Assembly: GCA_001600095.1 (NCBI GenBank)
Contig: BCIX01000004.1
Location: 1,430,586 to 1,494,585 of the forward strand
DNA length: 64,000 bases
Direction of reading: 5' to 3'
Source: Bullera alba
Taxonomy: Eukaryota; Basidiomycota; Tremellomycetes; Tremellales; Bulleraceae
Shown here: positions 1 through 11,428 of the stretch, piece after piece
Layout of the letters: each line of letters starts with the position of its first letter
How positions within the stretch are numbered: the first letter of the stretch is position 1
Notes under the pieces: model-generated
The model's database searches: none
What the model was told of the DNA's origin: nothing
The model's input: the letters and a program-made list of their open reading frames with translations, nothing else
Program-made: the position numbers and the translations under genes

Positions 1-473
1 CGTGGCGTCGATCACTGTCAAAGGCAACGTGTTGTTCATCAGCGTCTGGGATCAGAGTGTGAGTCTTCAAGTACGCCATGCTGTATTATACTTGACGCCG
101 TTTCTGTTTAGCATATGAAAGACGTCCAGTCGGCAGTCAGAAAAGCCAATATCCCAGGTGTTTCACCTCAAAGAGTGGACGACACCTCATTTAGATGTCC
201 AATAGCCAGGTACGTTCGCCCACCTCATCTTACCATGAAAGGAAACTGACTTGACAATGCAGACCCACGTTCGAGCTGCGTCAAGAATTGATCAAGTCGA
301 TTGGCGCGAACATCGAGACTGCTAAGAATCAAGTCCGGAAAGCTAGAACGGATGGGTTGAACAGTCTAGGCGGGAAGGGAGAGCCAGGGACGGACGACGT
401 GCAGAAGCTCGCTGATAAGTTTGGAGGGATGCTGGATGATAGTCTGTCTCAGCTGAAGAAGGAGCTGGCTTAG
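1..473 (+). CDS. RRF1: Mitochondrial ribosome recycling factor, C-terminal part (5' end outside window)
   Basis: Ribosome recycling factor releases the post-termination ribosome from mRNA; a fungal nuclear copy normally serves mitochondria. Three exons are visible: 1-58, about 115-209 and about 263-473. Joined, they read VKGNVLFISVWDQS, then MKDVQSAVRKANIPGVSPQR, then RPTFELRQELIKSIG and the helical end with KNQVRKARTDGLNSL and DKFGGMLDDSLSQLKKEL. The pattern P-x-(F/L)-T/E-x-R-(R/Q)-E-L-(I/V)-K followed by N-x-(V/I)-R-K/R-A/I-R is the family hallmark in the long helical domain, and the stop lies where the family usually ends. Introns carry GTGAGT/GTACGT donors. The N-terminal part with the targeting peptide is outside the window, so mitochondrial location is inferred from family knowledge only. 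Confidence 0.85.
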
Positions 474-957
474 GTGTACTCATTCCGCATCGCAGGATGA
501 GTCGGGTATACAGACTACAGAGCATGCATTGCTCAATCTAGCAGAATCGCGGGTATCGATCCCACTCATGGACACGGTGGGAGGAAGGATATGGTGTTCA
601 AAATGCTCCTAGATGAAAGGCACAAGGACCCATGCTGAAGTTTGGAACTCCGCGGATGGTCAGGTACCATCAAAATGACGTGTCTGAAGGAACGACAAGG
701 CGAGCGTTGAGCGAGATGACCTGAGATGACGAAGGGGTGTGTTTTGATGGGGGTTGTGGGAGATCTGTTGGTGAGGTATGATATCATCGACTTGCCTCCT
801 CCACGTGAACTGCGGCATACATAAACCAGGACAAGTGTGAAGATCTTCTCGACTCGTCAATCATCTCAAGAATCACGAGCACTGTCACACCACAACATCA
901 CTACTCGCATACCTGCCTACTCGCTACCCCACACAAACCCATCTCAACTCACTCGAC
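474..957. other. Intergenic region
   Basis: No convincing coding exon seen on either strand. The last 120 bases before 958 are rich in C, A and T with short CAC/CTC runs, which fits a leader of the downstream small gene. Confidence 0.5.
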
Positions 958-1364
958 ATGTTCGGCTCTCGACCTACCCGCAGTGGCACATATCGCCAAA
1001 ACCGAATCAGAGGTCTGAAAGCCGTGAGTGAGAGCTCCATCCCCACTTCACCAGCTCTCGTCTTCGTCCTGCCGGTCACTGACTCATGATCACTGCTCAG
1101 GCAATCAACAACCCACGCACAACGTCAGCCGGACGCGCAGAGGCGAAGCATGATCTACACACGATGGGCGTGAAAGCAAACAAGTGAGTGCCCGATGGAT
1201 TGAAGTGCCACCCTCGATGGTCGAGGCTGACTGTTAAAATCGACAGACCTAGCTTGGGGACACGATTGCGACATCTCTTCCACCTACCTGGCAAGTCACA
1301 CCACAGAAACGCCCATGTCTCACACACGACTATCCACCCAAGGAGGGCGGGGACGTATTACTAG
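958..1364 (+). CDS. Small Con-6-domain-like protein (88 aa)
   Basis: Three exons, 958-1023, 1101-1183 and 1247-1364, give an 88-residue basic protein starting MFGSRPTRSGTYRQNRIRG. Residues about 19-46 contain GLKAAINNPRTTSAGR followed by AEAKHDLHTMG. This matches the short repeat of the fungal Con-6 family (G-x-K/N-A-x-x-x-N-P-x-x-S/T-x-x-A/G-[KR]-x-x-A-x-x-x-L), described from conidiation- and stress-induced small proteins. The introns have GTGAGT donors and CAG acceptors and the frame stays open only when both are removed. The tail is rich in H, R and K and ends AGTYY. Molecular function is unknown for the family. The family assignment is good by pattern, less sure because only one copy of the motif is present. 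Confidence 0.6.
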
Positions 1365-2095
1365 GAGCTCAAGGTATAAGGACCCTTGGCAAGCTGGAGC
1401 CCACGACAGACGGAATGCTACAGCCTACATCTCGAGGCTTGAACGGGAGATACACTGTACCGCAATCGTTATCGATCTTGTCTTTCTGTCATACACGATA
1501 TATACTGGTCTGATACCCATCCTCTTCTGTGATCTCATCCATCGTCTCTTCGAAAGATGTGGAAGACAGAGGCAAGCGACGCTGAGACTGCCACAGTTAC
1601 CGTCTCTATGCCGCAACGGACCTGGCCAGCTATTACGGTATTTGCCACCCTGCTAACCTGTGTTTCGGCTCGGGACTAGTAATTTCGTAATTGCAATATT
1701 TGGTCCCGCGTCGTGTTTCAGATCTGGATTTCGCACGTTCTCTCCTTTTCCTTATCGACCCGTGTCGGGGGGTGGATGATGGTGACGGCTGTCACGCTGG
1801 TCTTCACACTCTACACCATACTAGTCCGTCGTCATACTGTGCACATCATCAGGGACTACTAGCACCGCGTCAACGACTCGGTTGCTCCGCTCATTTGTCG
1901 CCTCGCAACGATAAACAACGTCACTCGGATAGTCGGATCACCTTAAGGTGCTAACAATCCAGTACCCAGTCGCGTCACATCCTCACACACCAATCACACC
2001 GTTCACATTTCATTCGACTCTTCACTACAGTATTCACATCTGACTGTACCCTCGGCATCTATACTTGATCTCAACCCACGCTCACGCCGATCGCA
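1365..2095. other. Intergenic region with CT-rich leader at its end
   Basis: No gene recognised. The last 110 bases (about 1985-2095) are made of CAC/TCA/CTC-rich sequence typical of the transcribed leader of the next gene. Open frames here are short and show no recognisable protein. Confidence 0.5.
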
Positions 2096-3381
2096 ATGCT
2101 CGACGCCAGCGTGGCCACTATGGCCCTCGCCGACTGTACATTCTTCCTCGTCGCATACCACCTCGCCGCGCCATACTTCAGTACCGAGCGGAAACGGGCA
2201 TATATCCTTTCGACCATATGTTCCGGTACTATGAGCATCATATCCTTGCCTTTCGTATGGGACTATCTGGTGCATGGGCTTGGGATTATGTACTCAGCAG
2301 GGCAGGTGGGCTGGAAGAGGGATTTGGGGAAGTTTGGGGTGGTATTCTTCGGGAGCTACCTCTTTTGCGATCTGGCAATCGGGTGGTGGCGATATAGGTC
2401 ACAAGTCGGTCTGTTGACAGGGTGGATACATCATACGTGAGTAGCGTGTGGATCTTATCTTTGTCGAGGGTGTCAGCACATGCTGACATTGCGACACCGC
2501 GCTTCCAGTTGCTACATCGGCCTAATGGTCCATCTGCTGAACACCACTCAATCACCAATCTTCCTCGTCGGCGCTATCATGGAGGTAAGCTAGGTGTAGC
2601 AGCGAAAGTTCCCATAGCTGACTGGCCTGTCCAGGCTCCGACTTTCGATCTAGCCATTTCCAATCTCTTCCCTAGAGTACGAAACGATCTCCGGTTCTTG
2701 ATTTCCTTCTTCCTCATCCGGATTGCCTTCCACTTCTGCTTCCTCCTCGACTGCCTGCGACCTTCATCGCAAATCATCACCCAGGCATCGCTTGTACCAG
2801 CGGTCACTCTGTCGCTCGCTTTGATTCTCCACGTATCGTGGTTCCACTCTGCGGTCATTGGGTACAGAAAGCGGAACGCCGCTGCTAAAGGTATTGAGCA
2901 GAGTCAACCCATCACCGCGACTACATCTCCCGGTATGGAGGCTTCAGGCGTGCCCGACATGGATGAAGAGATGCCGACACCCGAACTACTCACTCCGGAA
3001 GACTCACCGCTTGTCACTCCACACACCCCATCGTCCATCACGAAGGACTCGACATTCTTCCCACAACTACCTCAACTGCCCTCTATGCCGAACATCCCCC
3101 ATCTCCAGCTGCCACAACTACAGCTCTCACGCGGAAATCTGCCTACAATGCCGACAATGCCCACTTTCGACGAGTTGCGATCGTCTTTTGCGGCCAACAA
3201 GGAGAAACATATGCGGGGGATGAACATGAATTTCGGGTTCAAGAACGCCGTGAAAAGCCGGTGGGAAAGCGGGAGGTCTGCTTGGAACGGAAGTATGGAT
3301 TCAGTCTTGGGTGCCGGAAGAGGACAGTCAGGACTGGCTGCTGAAGAGAGCGAGAGGAAGGATGAGATCGTGGTGCTATAA
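2096..3381 (+). CDS. TLC-domain integral membrane protein (TMEM56/TLCD-like)
   Basis: Exons 2096-2436, 2509-2584 and 2635-3381. The N-terminal two thirds are strongly hydrophobic with about six membrane segments. Marks of the TLC (TRAM-LAG1-CLN8) fold are the segment SYLFCDLAIGWWRYRSQVGLL, the histidine pair in GWIHHTCYIGLMVH after the first splice, and an acidic residue just before a PTF segment (IMEAPTFDLAISN), as in TMEM56/TLCD4 proteins. These ER or plasma-membrane proteins are linked to lipid handling; this one lacks an obvious ceramide synthase motif. The C-terminal third (residues after about 220) is a cytosolic, P- and T-rich tail with a short M/P/L repeat (MPNIPHLQLPQLQL, PTMPTMPTF). 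Start chosen as the first ATG after the CT-rich leader; substrate unknown. Confidence 0.75.
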
Positions 3382-3780
3382 CCCCATGCTTCTTGACACC
3401 GAGTTGGTGAACTCTCCGAAATAATGTACTTGTATCTCTTGTACCCATCTTTGTACACACTTGACGATCTCTTGGTACCAGTACTACCCATGCCACATAC
3501 CTTGTCTTTACGAGTTCCTGCAGCTCGCAACCCGTCTCCACACTCTCATGCATCGCCGCCGACCCGTTGATTTGCCACCCGGGCATGGTGCATCGGCCAG
3601 AGCCGACGTGAAATGTTGAGGCGAGGCGTGTGCAAAGCCGACGCAGACACTCGCGACTTGCTCTGTCACTACTACCTCACATAGCTCCTTTGTGTCGTCG
3701 ACTGTGCTTGACTTGTGGGGGCAGACAGAGCAAGTTAAGAACATCGGCGGGAAGATTGACAACAGCTTGGAGGATCAGCG
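3382..3780. other. Intergenic region between TLC-domain and YTP1-like genes
   Basis: About 400 bases holding the 3' flank of the TLC gene and the promoter of the next gene. No coding exon or RNA gene recognised. Confidence 0.5.
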
Positions 3781-5991
3781 ATGGAACGCCGGGAGGGATC
3801 GAGCTTGATATTGGTGTTAGCCGGTCTGCTATTGGCGAGCAAGGGTGAGTAGACTGAGGTGCCGAACCAGCCTTCTGTGCTGGACCTAGCATGTCCTGAT
3901 GTCTAGCACTGCGCCGGAGTATGGAAAGCCGCTGATATTGTCTCTAGTCGTCGCCCACGAGCATCATGACGCTGCTGAGATTGACCTGGGGGTGCCGTTC
4001 GACTGGAGGATCATATTTCACGTGAGACAGCTACGTTCACCGCGGCTATGGTGCTGATAGCTGATGATCCTACAGATGAGTCTGCAGACATTGATCTGGG
4101 GTGTGAGCTTTCCAATAGGGATGGTACTGGGCATGTCCAAGTGAGTTCTGGCCCACGGATCATGCGAAAGCTTTGAGGAGGAGAAAGTATCCCTTGCCAA
4201 TGTCAATGCTAATGTACGCCTCAAAAGGTCAAAGTATCACGTCCCCTTACAAAGTATCAACCTCGCCTTGACCTTCTTCGGCACTTGGTTCGGTCATCAC
4301 CACCATGGACGAGAGTTTCCAGCGACGGTGAGCTGAGCGAACAGTGAAAGAGACTGGCTTGGAAGCTGATTCATCCGTGACTTTAGGTCCACGGCACAAT
4401 GGCCAAGATAATTACTCTGATCATGATAGTGGTGGGTCAAACGTCCGAGGACCTCCTCGTGCACGTTCTGAGTACACACTTAGCAAGCCGGCCTTGGAAT
4501 CTTCCTTAAGCTCCACATCCTCGAAAAGACCGTGAGGCGGTATATCGTGCCTATACACGGTGTCCTGGGAAAGCTTTTCCCAATCCTAGGCTGGACCCGT
4601 GAGTCCTCCCGAGTACTTTGACCAACACTTCATACTGATTTTTCCTACAGAGATGCTTTTTGGTGTAGCTACAGCACTGAGCTTCTGCCGTGGAGGCAAC
4701 TTGGGTCAATGTGCCGCTCACTACATCATGGGATCGGCTTTCATCGGATACGCCGCCATCCTCGTGATCATGCTCAACCTCGGCGGAGAGTGGCTGAAGC
4801 GCAGGGGATGTAGCCAGGAGCTGCTGGATAGTTCCGTCATAATGGTCTGGGTGAGTTGCCCGTTACCGCTCTAGGTGCTCCGATCCACTGACCGGAAACA
4901 GGGTATCATCAATACTTTCACGGAACACCACGGCGGTCCGTGGTCGCATAAAGACATGCAGCATACCATGATGGTGAGGTACTACCTGCACTTGTATTGG
5001 CAAAAACCGGTGCTGACTATGAGCAGGGCGTTTTGTGGTGGGCTGGCGGCATGCTCGGAATCTTCCTCTCACGCAATGGGAAAAGAAGCTTTGTTCCAGC
5101 TGTAATGTGAGTCAACCTCGCCCATATCGTACGCAGTGCCACGGACGCTGATGGAAATTAGCATCATCATGACTGGATGGGGAATGAGTGCGCATGAGCA
5201 ACACCTCATGATCTCCTCAAAGGTGAGTCACCGAACAACATCTCCTTTCAAGGTGCTGACCCGCCTGTGCGCACGCCAGATTCACGGACTTTTCGGGTAC
5301 GCTTTGATCGCCGCCGGAGCCTTGCGTATCGTCGAAGTATGCTTCGTTCTCGACGACAAGCCGACACCCAGTGGGACCATCAGGGTGTTCCAGCACCTTC
5401 CGCCATACGTCAGTCGCCTCTCAGCTATCCCGCCTGGTATAACACTGACTTGTTGTAGCTGCTCACCCTTGGCGGGACACTGTTCATGTCTGCCACAGAC
5501 GAGGAAATGCACAATGCCGACGAGTAAGTCTCAAGAGCACCTTAATATGCGTATTGTTTCTGATGACCATTGTTCAGTCTTGGTATTGACCACGTCACAT
5601 ATGCCTTATTTGTATGTCGACTTTCCCGACATGGGTCCCAGACCGCTATCATCCACCCATTGGCTGAACTTAGCTGACTGATGGGCGCTCGTTCAAACAG
5701 GACTTCTCGCTCTCGTTCCTGATATACCTCTTGATCACCTTCCTCGTACATCTCTACTCCAACTCCGGCAAAAATGCCTCCTCGACGTCCCAGAGCTCAC
5801 CGGACGCCCTAGAAGCCGGGTATTCGAAGTTGACGCGGGGCAGTGTCGAGGAGCATGAGGATGGGGATGGACCAGAATCGTATGAGTTGACAGAATATGA
5901 TTTGTCGGCGGATGAGGATGCGACGAAAGTCGGCGGGGAGGATGAAATTGATTGGATGGATAGGGACGGTACGAGCAGGGTCAGGCTGTAG
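3781..5991 (+). CDS. YTP1: YTP1-like multi-spanning membrane protein (DUF2427 + Ytp1 C-terminal domain)
   Basis: About nine exons. The first (3781-3844) gives MERREGSSLILVLAGLLLASK, a signal peptide, and is joined to VVAHEHHDAAEIDLGVP from 3948; the splice is fixed by frame. Then come FHMSLQTLIWGVSFPIGMVLGMSKSK and YHVPLQ, the classic N-terminal DUF2427 segment, and GTWFGHHHHG. The C-terminal part carries FGVATALSFCRGGNLGQCAAH, FTEHHGGPWSHKDMQHTMMG, GWGMSAHEQHLM and SATDEEMHNADDLGIDHVTY, the conserved His- and acid-rich loops of Ytp1. The tail after the last membrane segment is acidic (EEHEDGDGPESYELTEYD). Ytp1 proteins resemble mitochondrial electron-transport proteins by sequence but their function is unknown; the His-rich loops suggest metal binding (inference). 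Convergent with the M13 protease gene downstream, 166 bases apart. Confidence 0.85.
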
Positions 5992-6157
5992 TGCTTCGGG
6001 GATCACGTTGTTGCCATTCATTACCAAACATCAATCATCGTCACGACCATGTGTATGGACTGATATGTTCGGGCGTGAATATCAGGTGCTTCACTAACGT
6101 GCATTCTTGAAATCGCTACACTATCTCTCGGACAATCGCTCAAGCGTTATGTCATCT

Positions 6158-9100
6158 CTACCATAATTCGCATTGCTGCTTCTTTGGGGGGTTCATCTAC
6201 GCTTGACATTAGAATTCACACTCATACTCGAGTCGAGTCCCGCCCAACTGACCTTCGAACCCTCTTTGCACTGGAAGGCTTGATGGAATGCATCCAAATT
6301 CCTCAACGTGCCCGTCGCTCGCCAGAAGGGTGGCGAGTGGGGATCCGTCCTGACTCTCGACACCGCAGTGGCAGGTCGAGTGAGTTGTGCCCAAACCCGA
6401 GCGTAGGCCAGGAAGAAGAGCTGCTCATCGGTGTACTCCAATCCCGGGAGTCGCAGCTCATCTTTGAGTTTGGTTGAATCCAACGAGTTTCTCCAAGCGA
6501 GATGGGCTTGAGCAAGGCCAGAGTCGGCAATGTCCTCGCCGTTGGTGAGCTGCGAATTGTCAGCACAGAAAGAGCTTCAATTGATGATACTCACGTTTCC
6601 ATTCACATGTACCTTGTTGCCCTGGGCGTCGAGGACGTAGTATTGGGAGTACTGCTTGGACACGCATTGTGCTCTCTCCTCGAACGCCTCCACCGTCGAG
6701 TTGGTCCACCACTGCCTAAGTCGGCCTAGATCCCAGTCAGCTTCATACACCTGTACATATGTGCGCGCTAGCTGACCTCTCTCGTCGTATTGACTGCCAG
6801 TGTTGTCGAATGCATGGGTGAGCTCATGTGCAGCCACGGCACCGAATGCTCCGTATTTCAGGTGTACTGGCCATGATTGGTGGTAGAAGGGTGGTTGGAG
6901 GATACCAGCCGGGAATACGATCTCGCCATCAGGTGGTGCTGAGCCGTTGTCAGTATGTGTACGGTTGAAGACCTGCAATGAAGACTCACAGTAATACGCG
7001 TTTACGGCTAGGAAAGGAAAAGGTCAGCTTGTCGTCACACGGACCGAGATAGCTGACTTACTCTGTGGGTACATCTAAGCCGATATGTCAGTCAAGCCTA
7101 TCACAGACGTTGCCAAGCCGGCTCACCTCCCATGTCTGCCTGTCCCTTCTTCTCCCAAGACCGGACCATGTCCTGATTTGATCATTGACCGTACTCTGCA
7201 ATACGTTTCCGAAAAAGTCATCCGCCTTGATGTCGACCCTGGCGTACCATCTTGCTAGAGACTCCGAGTCGGTCGTGTTGGGAGTAAGGGGGTAACCGAC
7301 CTTCGGGAGGATCCCCTTGGCCTTCTTCTGAGCGGCCTTTGCCGACGTCTCATCCATCCAGGAGATATGAGGTAGTTTGTCGTAGAACGCATCGACAATG
7401 TCTTAGTACAGATTTTCAGCTCTCCCGATACCGCAGTGGAACTACAGTTAGCTTGCTCACTAGTGATGATAGTCTCGCCGTCTTTCTTGGCTTCGGGACT
7501 AAAAGCCTCCTTAACAAACTCCTTTCCGGCAATGTAACCAACGACCTCGTCGACGTAATTCAGACACACATCTTGCCTGTTCTCCTCGGTACCCTTCTTC
7601 AGGCCCTTCAACACCTCTTCCAGCCGTCTGGCCTCCTTCTTCACGCCGGTCTTCGGACCCAGGGCGCTCGAGTACTCTTGGGCTACACGTAGCGCAAAGT
7701 ATCCGGACAGCACGTAGTCGGGCGTCTTGGCGAGAAGGTTGGTCACGGCCTTGAGGTATGCGGGATGGGTGACAGTGATGTTCTCTGGGAATGATCGGAT
7801 AGCAAATGCGGAGAAGTAGGTTGGCAGGTCGAGGAAGGGTAGAGCTTTCTCAACTGCTTTGGTGGAGTATGGGTTGTACGAGTAGTGAGGATTGAAGAGC
7901 TTTTCGGGATCAGCTCCAGCCCTGATGAGCTCTCGCTCAAATTCGGCAACCTTGGTGGCCAGTCTCTCCATTCTAGCGTCGAGAGGAAGATCTTTGCCAG
8001 GTGGCTTTCCTGGCTCTGGGTGATCTTTACCGCCTTTGTCGTCGTCTCCGGGCCACGGCCATGGCCATCCAGCTGCTTCGGTCTCAGCCATTTCAGCGGC
8101 GATGAAGTCGATAATATCCCGCTTGAACGGTTTGACGTCTTTCGAACCGGTGTGCGAAGCGATGTCGAGGAGGATACCTTTTACGACCGAGGTATACAGC
8201 TCGAAGACTGGCTTCTCCTCGTAGTACTCTTTCGAAGGGAGGCCGCCGAAAGCCTGATACGCCCACAGACTCTGAACTTGGGGGTCGTCACCTCCCGCAT
8301 CGCCTTCGATCTCAAAGTTGACAAGAGCGCCGATGCCTAGAGCTGTTTTAGTATATTTGCAGTGGACAAAAAGAACACTCACCTCGGGAGTGGAGCCAAG
8401 CCAGGATCTTTGTGAGCTTTTCCCGTCGTTCGGGGTCGACTTTCGCGGAAGACACCAGCCCGTCAGCGCTTGGGAAGGCGGGTCTTTTGACTTGGGATGC
8501 AAATCTTCCGAAGTTCTTGGCTTCCTTGTACAGCTGGAACCTCTCTCCAGCCTGGAATAGGGTAGGAGGGAGGACATAACCTCCGAGATCTGAAGTGATC
8601 GCCACGAAATCTTCCTCATCGGCATCGGGGGCTGGAACAAGGTCGAATTCGCCGAAGGTGTCTATGACGGTCTTGATAAGAGGAACCAAAGGTTCAAGGC
8701 CAACTTTGTTGAGTTTGTCCTGAGATGGTATCAGCTTGTATCGAGCAGGGACTGTCCGCACAGGGGAGTTGACAAACTCACTATATCGCTGCAGCTATTG
8801 TAGAGGGACTTCAATTTATGCAAATTGGCCTCTTCAGCCGACCCTCCTGTCTGCTTGTCAGGGATTGAGTCTAGGACCTTGAGGACGATCTTTTTGTTGT
8901 TGTCGGCGACTTGGTGGAAGGCACCGTAAAGCCCCCGATCCGCAGGGATGGAGTTGGACGCTTCCCATCCGCCCACTAGGATGATTGTAGTGAGCTCATC
9001 GGCGACTCGGCGTCTACAGCTTTCTACTCACCAGCGTACTGATAGAAGTCATCGCATGGGTCGACCGAGGTATTGAGAGACTTCAGGATGTCGGCGGAGA

Positions 9101-9558
9101 GCAGAATACATTCTGGAGTGAGGCAGACCTCCTGAGCTCAGTCAGCTTGGCATACTGAAGGGAAGGGCAAGGACTGACCTTGGTAGGCTTGCCGGTCGGG
9201 ATGGCAGAGATGGTAGTCGTAGCAGTAGCAGTGTGAGTGTGATCAACCGTGCTGGTCGACCATCCACCATGATGATCCTTTCCTTTCTCCCTGCTGAGAG
9301 CACCTTTTGTCCCGGCGAAAAGACCGATGAAAGTGCTCATGAGAATCAAGAAGAGGATAGCGAGGCCAGATAGAATCTTCTCGAGGTTGGTGAGTTTTCT
9401 TGCCGGGTGGAACAGTGCGCCGAAGAAGGAGTCATTCTGCCTCTCTTCATCCAACAGCGGAGCTGTTTCTGTGATAAAGAGTGTCAGTTCCTCGGCTCCA
9501 GCAACCCAATGCTGTTTTCAGACCTACCCTCGTCTGTTGAGCGCCTGGGGTTGGACAT
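6158..9558 (-). CDS. M13 family zinc endopeptidase (neprilysin / endothelin-converting enzyme type)
   Basis: Type II membrane metallopeptidase. The start gives MSNPRRSTDEE, spliced to TAPLLDEERQ, a single anchor (ILSGLAILFLILMSTFIGLF, residues about 45-65) and an ectodomain with paired Cys. Zinc ligands are in HELTHAFDNTG (genome 6814-6828 on the minus strand), with the third ligand in NGEDIADSGLAQAH, which departs from the usual GENIADNGG. INPPDGEIVFPAGILQPPFY-type substrate-site residues precede it. A P/W/D-rich insert (GWPWPWPGDDDKGGKDHPEP) breaks the N-terminal lobe. Past the exon end QCKEGSK the open frame stops without the family's C-terminal C-x-x-W; a GTCAGT donor and an AG acceptor just above 6181 add KQQCELW and stop, restoring it. 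Substrate unknown. Shares an upstream region with the intronless gene at 10189. Confidence 0.88.
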
Positions 9559-10188
9559 GGTGCAAACGGTCGTTGAGAGGAATGTCAACGCTCGAAGCAA
9601 CGAAGTGGTATTATATATACAGGAGAGGTCGAAGGCGCAGCGGCAGTGATCGTCACGCGTTGATCCGTGCGCCGGATATCGGACATCGCCGACAGTGGCG
9701 CGTGCGCGTAGCAGGACTAGTCACGTGACCTTCCAACCATCGGACGACGTCACGTGGGTGGCTTGGATGTCGACCGGTTAAGGTTTGGTCGCCTGGTGGA
9801 GGTCGTCCAGGCGTTTCCCAAATCTGTCTCTCCTTTTCTCGGACGAGCAGAGACTCAGAGAGAGGAGTAGAGGCGAGCTGAGAGGGGCCAGATTGCATTC
9901 ATGGAACACTTCGAAACGGACCAGTTGGAACTTTCACTGGAGTACCGCATGGGATCATGGGCACGTGATCGTAGCAGGCCCTCGCCGCGACCAGAACCGA
10001 TGGAGGGTGGAGACATGGGAGCAAGAATATAAGGAAGAAGCCATGGCTCGCTCAATTGCTCCTATTCACCACCTTACATCACCCTCACTACCTCTCACTG
10101 CTCCCCAAAGTACAAAATCGAGTCTCTTCCCTTTGTCGACTCTCGCACACGCCGTTTCTAAGCACAACGCAAGCACCCTGCGATTAAG
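9559..10188. promoter_or_regulatory. Divergent intergenic promoter region (M13 protease / orphan gene)
   Basis: A 630-base gap between two divergent starts. A TATA-like stretch (TATTATATATAC) at about 9609-9620 lies roughly 55 bases upstream of the protease ATG on the minus strand. A TATAAGG at about 10026-10033 lies 160 bases upstream of the orphan gene, followed by a pyrimidine/CAC-rich leader. Two CACGTG-type hexamers or near matches (CACGTGAC near 9722, CACGTGGG near 9751, GCACGTGAT near 9961) occur; they fit bHLH sites by pattern only. Confidence 0.45.
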
Positions 10189-11199
10189 ATGTCCACTATC
10201 CTCCACAACCGTCACGTCTCGCGACAACCCCTCCCGTTCGCAACAGCTTCGTTCGCGCGTTTCGACCCGCAAACCTCCATCAACTTCAGTGACACCCGCC
10301 TATTCACTCAGGCTCAAGCCGACCCGTACAAGGACGCCATCTTCTTTACGCCGCGTAGAGTCAGGTCCAAGACCAACCGACCTCTTCACGAGTCCGCCAC
10401 CATCGACAGATTCCTCTTCTTCGAGCCCGTCGAGATCGCGCCCCCTCTTCAGTCAATCAGCCAGCGAATGACCTCCATCTCGTCCCTCGACAGCTTCCCC
10501 GCATCAAGTGAGAACAGTCCCTTGGCCAACGACGCTCTCACCCTCGGATCCCTGGTGATGACTCCGCTGTCCAGATCCCCTCGACAGTGCAATAATCCGA
10601 CTCACCATGGCTCCTGCGCCGACGTCGCTCACTGGGTTCCAACATCCGATGGCACCTTTATTCGCGCCACGTTCAGGGATTGCAACGTCGTCCCTCGCGT
10701 CAACCACGCTCGAGAGGACTCCACAGCCTCGATGGAGTCATTCCTCCTACTCACGCCTGCCGAGATCCTCTCCCGATCGGTTCATATTTCGCTCCTGGAC
10801 GTCAACCATCCTGTCGAGGCCGATACCACTGATGAGAGGGCTACAAAGGACAAGGTTATGGGGGAAGAAGGTACCAACACCGGTCATGCTCAACAAGACG
10901 CTCCTACGCCTCAGAAAACCTACATCACCAGGTTTGCAGCGATCCACGGCACCGACGCCGAGTCTCCTTACGTCCCCGGCCGCTTCCTCAAAGTCGAGCA
11001 CGTCGGTCGTCATGCAGCTCCCCCGCCCTCTCCTCTGGTAATCCACTACTCTGAGGCCCACTCCTTCGAAGACCCATCCGACCTCTTTACCAGATGGTCG
11101 TCCACGTTCACCCCAACCTACGCCGCGGGGATGCCGCTCGACCTGGCTTACGTCAACCAGAGGCTGGACGCCTTCATCCGCGAGATGAAGACCGTGTAG
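10189..11199 (+). CDS. Intronless hypothetical protein (336 aa)
   Basis: One uninterrupted frame from an ATG after a CT-rich leader to TAG. No known family recognised and no signal peptide or membrane segment seen. It is mostly polar with S/T/P-rich linkers. A short hydrophobic-proline motif recurs: AIFFTPRRV (about residues 50-58), RFLFFEPVEI (about 74-83) and SFLLLTPAEI (about 185-194). The C-terminal third is more ordered in look, with PYVPGRFLKVEHVGRHA and DLFTRWSSTFTPTYAAGMP, ending in a charged helix (LAYVNQRLDAFIREMKTV). Being intronless among intron-rich neighbours is notable. Coding status is supported by length, codon regularity and a CT-rich leader; function cannot be assigned. Confidence 0.7.
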   Translation: MSTILHNRHVSRQPLPFATASFARFDPQTSINFSDTRLFTQAQADPYKDAIFFTPRRVRSKTNRPLHESATIDRFLFFEPVEIAPPLQSISQRMTSISSLDSFPASSENSPLANDALTLGSLVMTPLSRSPRQCNNPTHHGSCADVAHWVPTSDGTFIRATFRDCNVVPRVNHAREDSTASMESFLLLTPAEILSRSVHISLLDVNHPVEADTTDERATKDKVMGEEGTNTGHAQQDAPTPQKTYITRFAAIHGTDAESPYVPGRFLKVEHVGRHAAPPPSPLVIHYSEAHSFEDPSDLFTRWSSTFTPTYAAGMPLDLAYVNQRLDAFIREMKTV

Positions 11200-11428
11200 C
11201 GTTCGGTAGGGTGGTCATCATTTTGTAGCTCTCGGTATATGTTCGGTAGACTGTTGTGAGGATTAAGGATGAGAAAAAACGACTAGGATAGTCGTGACAG
11301 AGAAAAAGGAAAAATGACTGCTCGCTTGACGTATTGCATGATATGCATGTCTTCTGTTATCACTTTGATGCTTCACCTCTGCGTGTCGGAATATCTCAGT
11401 ACTCGGGACGGAGGTCTGTACTCTCCCA

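Noticed and set aside
1315..1656. 113-codon frame after the Con-6-like gene
   Set aside because: Starts inside the real last exon in another frame, has no recognisable family and no splice support.
9785..10471. 228-codon frame overlapping the start of the orphan gene
   Set aside because: Runs through the divergent promoter region and overlaps the better-supported frame from 10189; composition is serine/arginine noise from the CT-rich leader.
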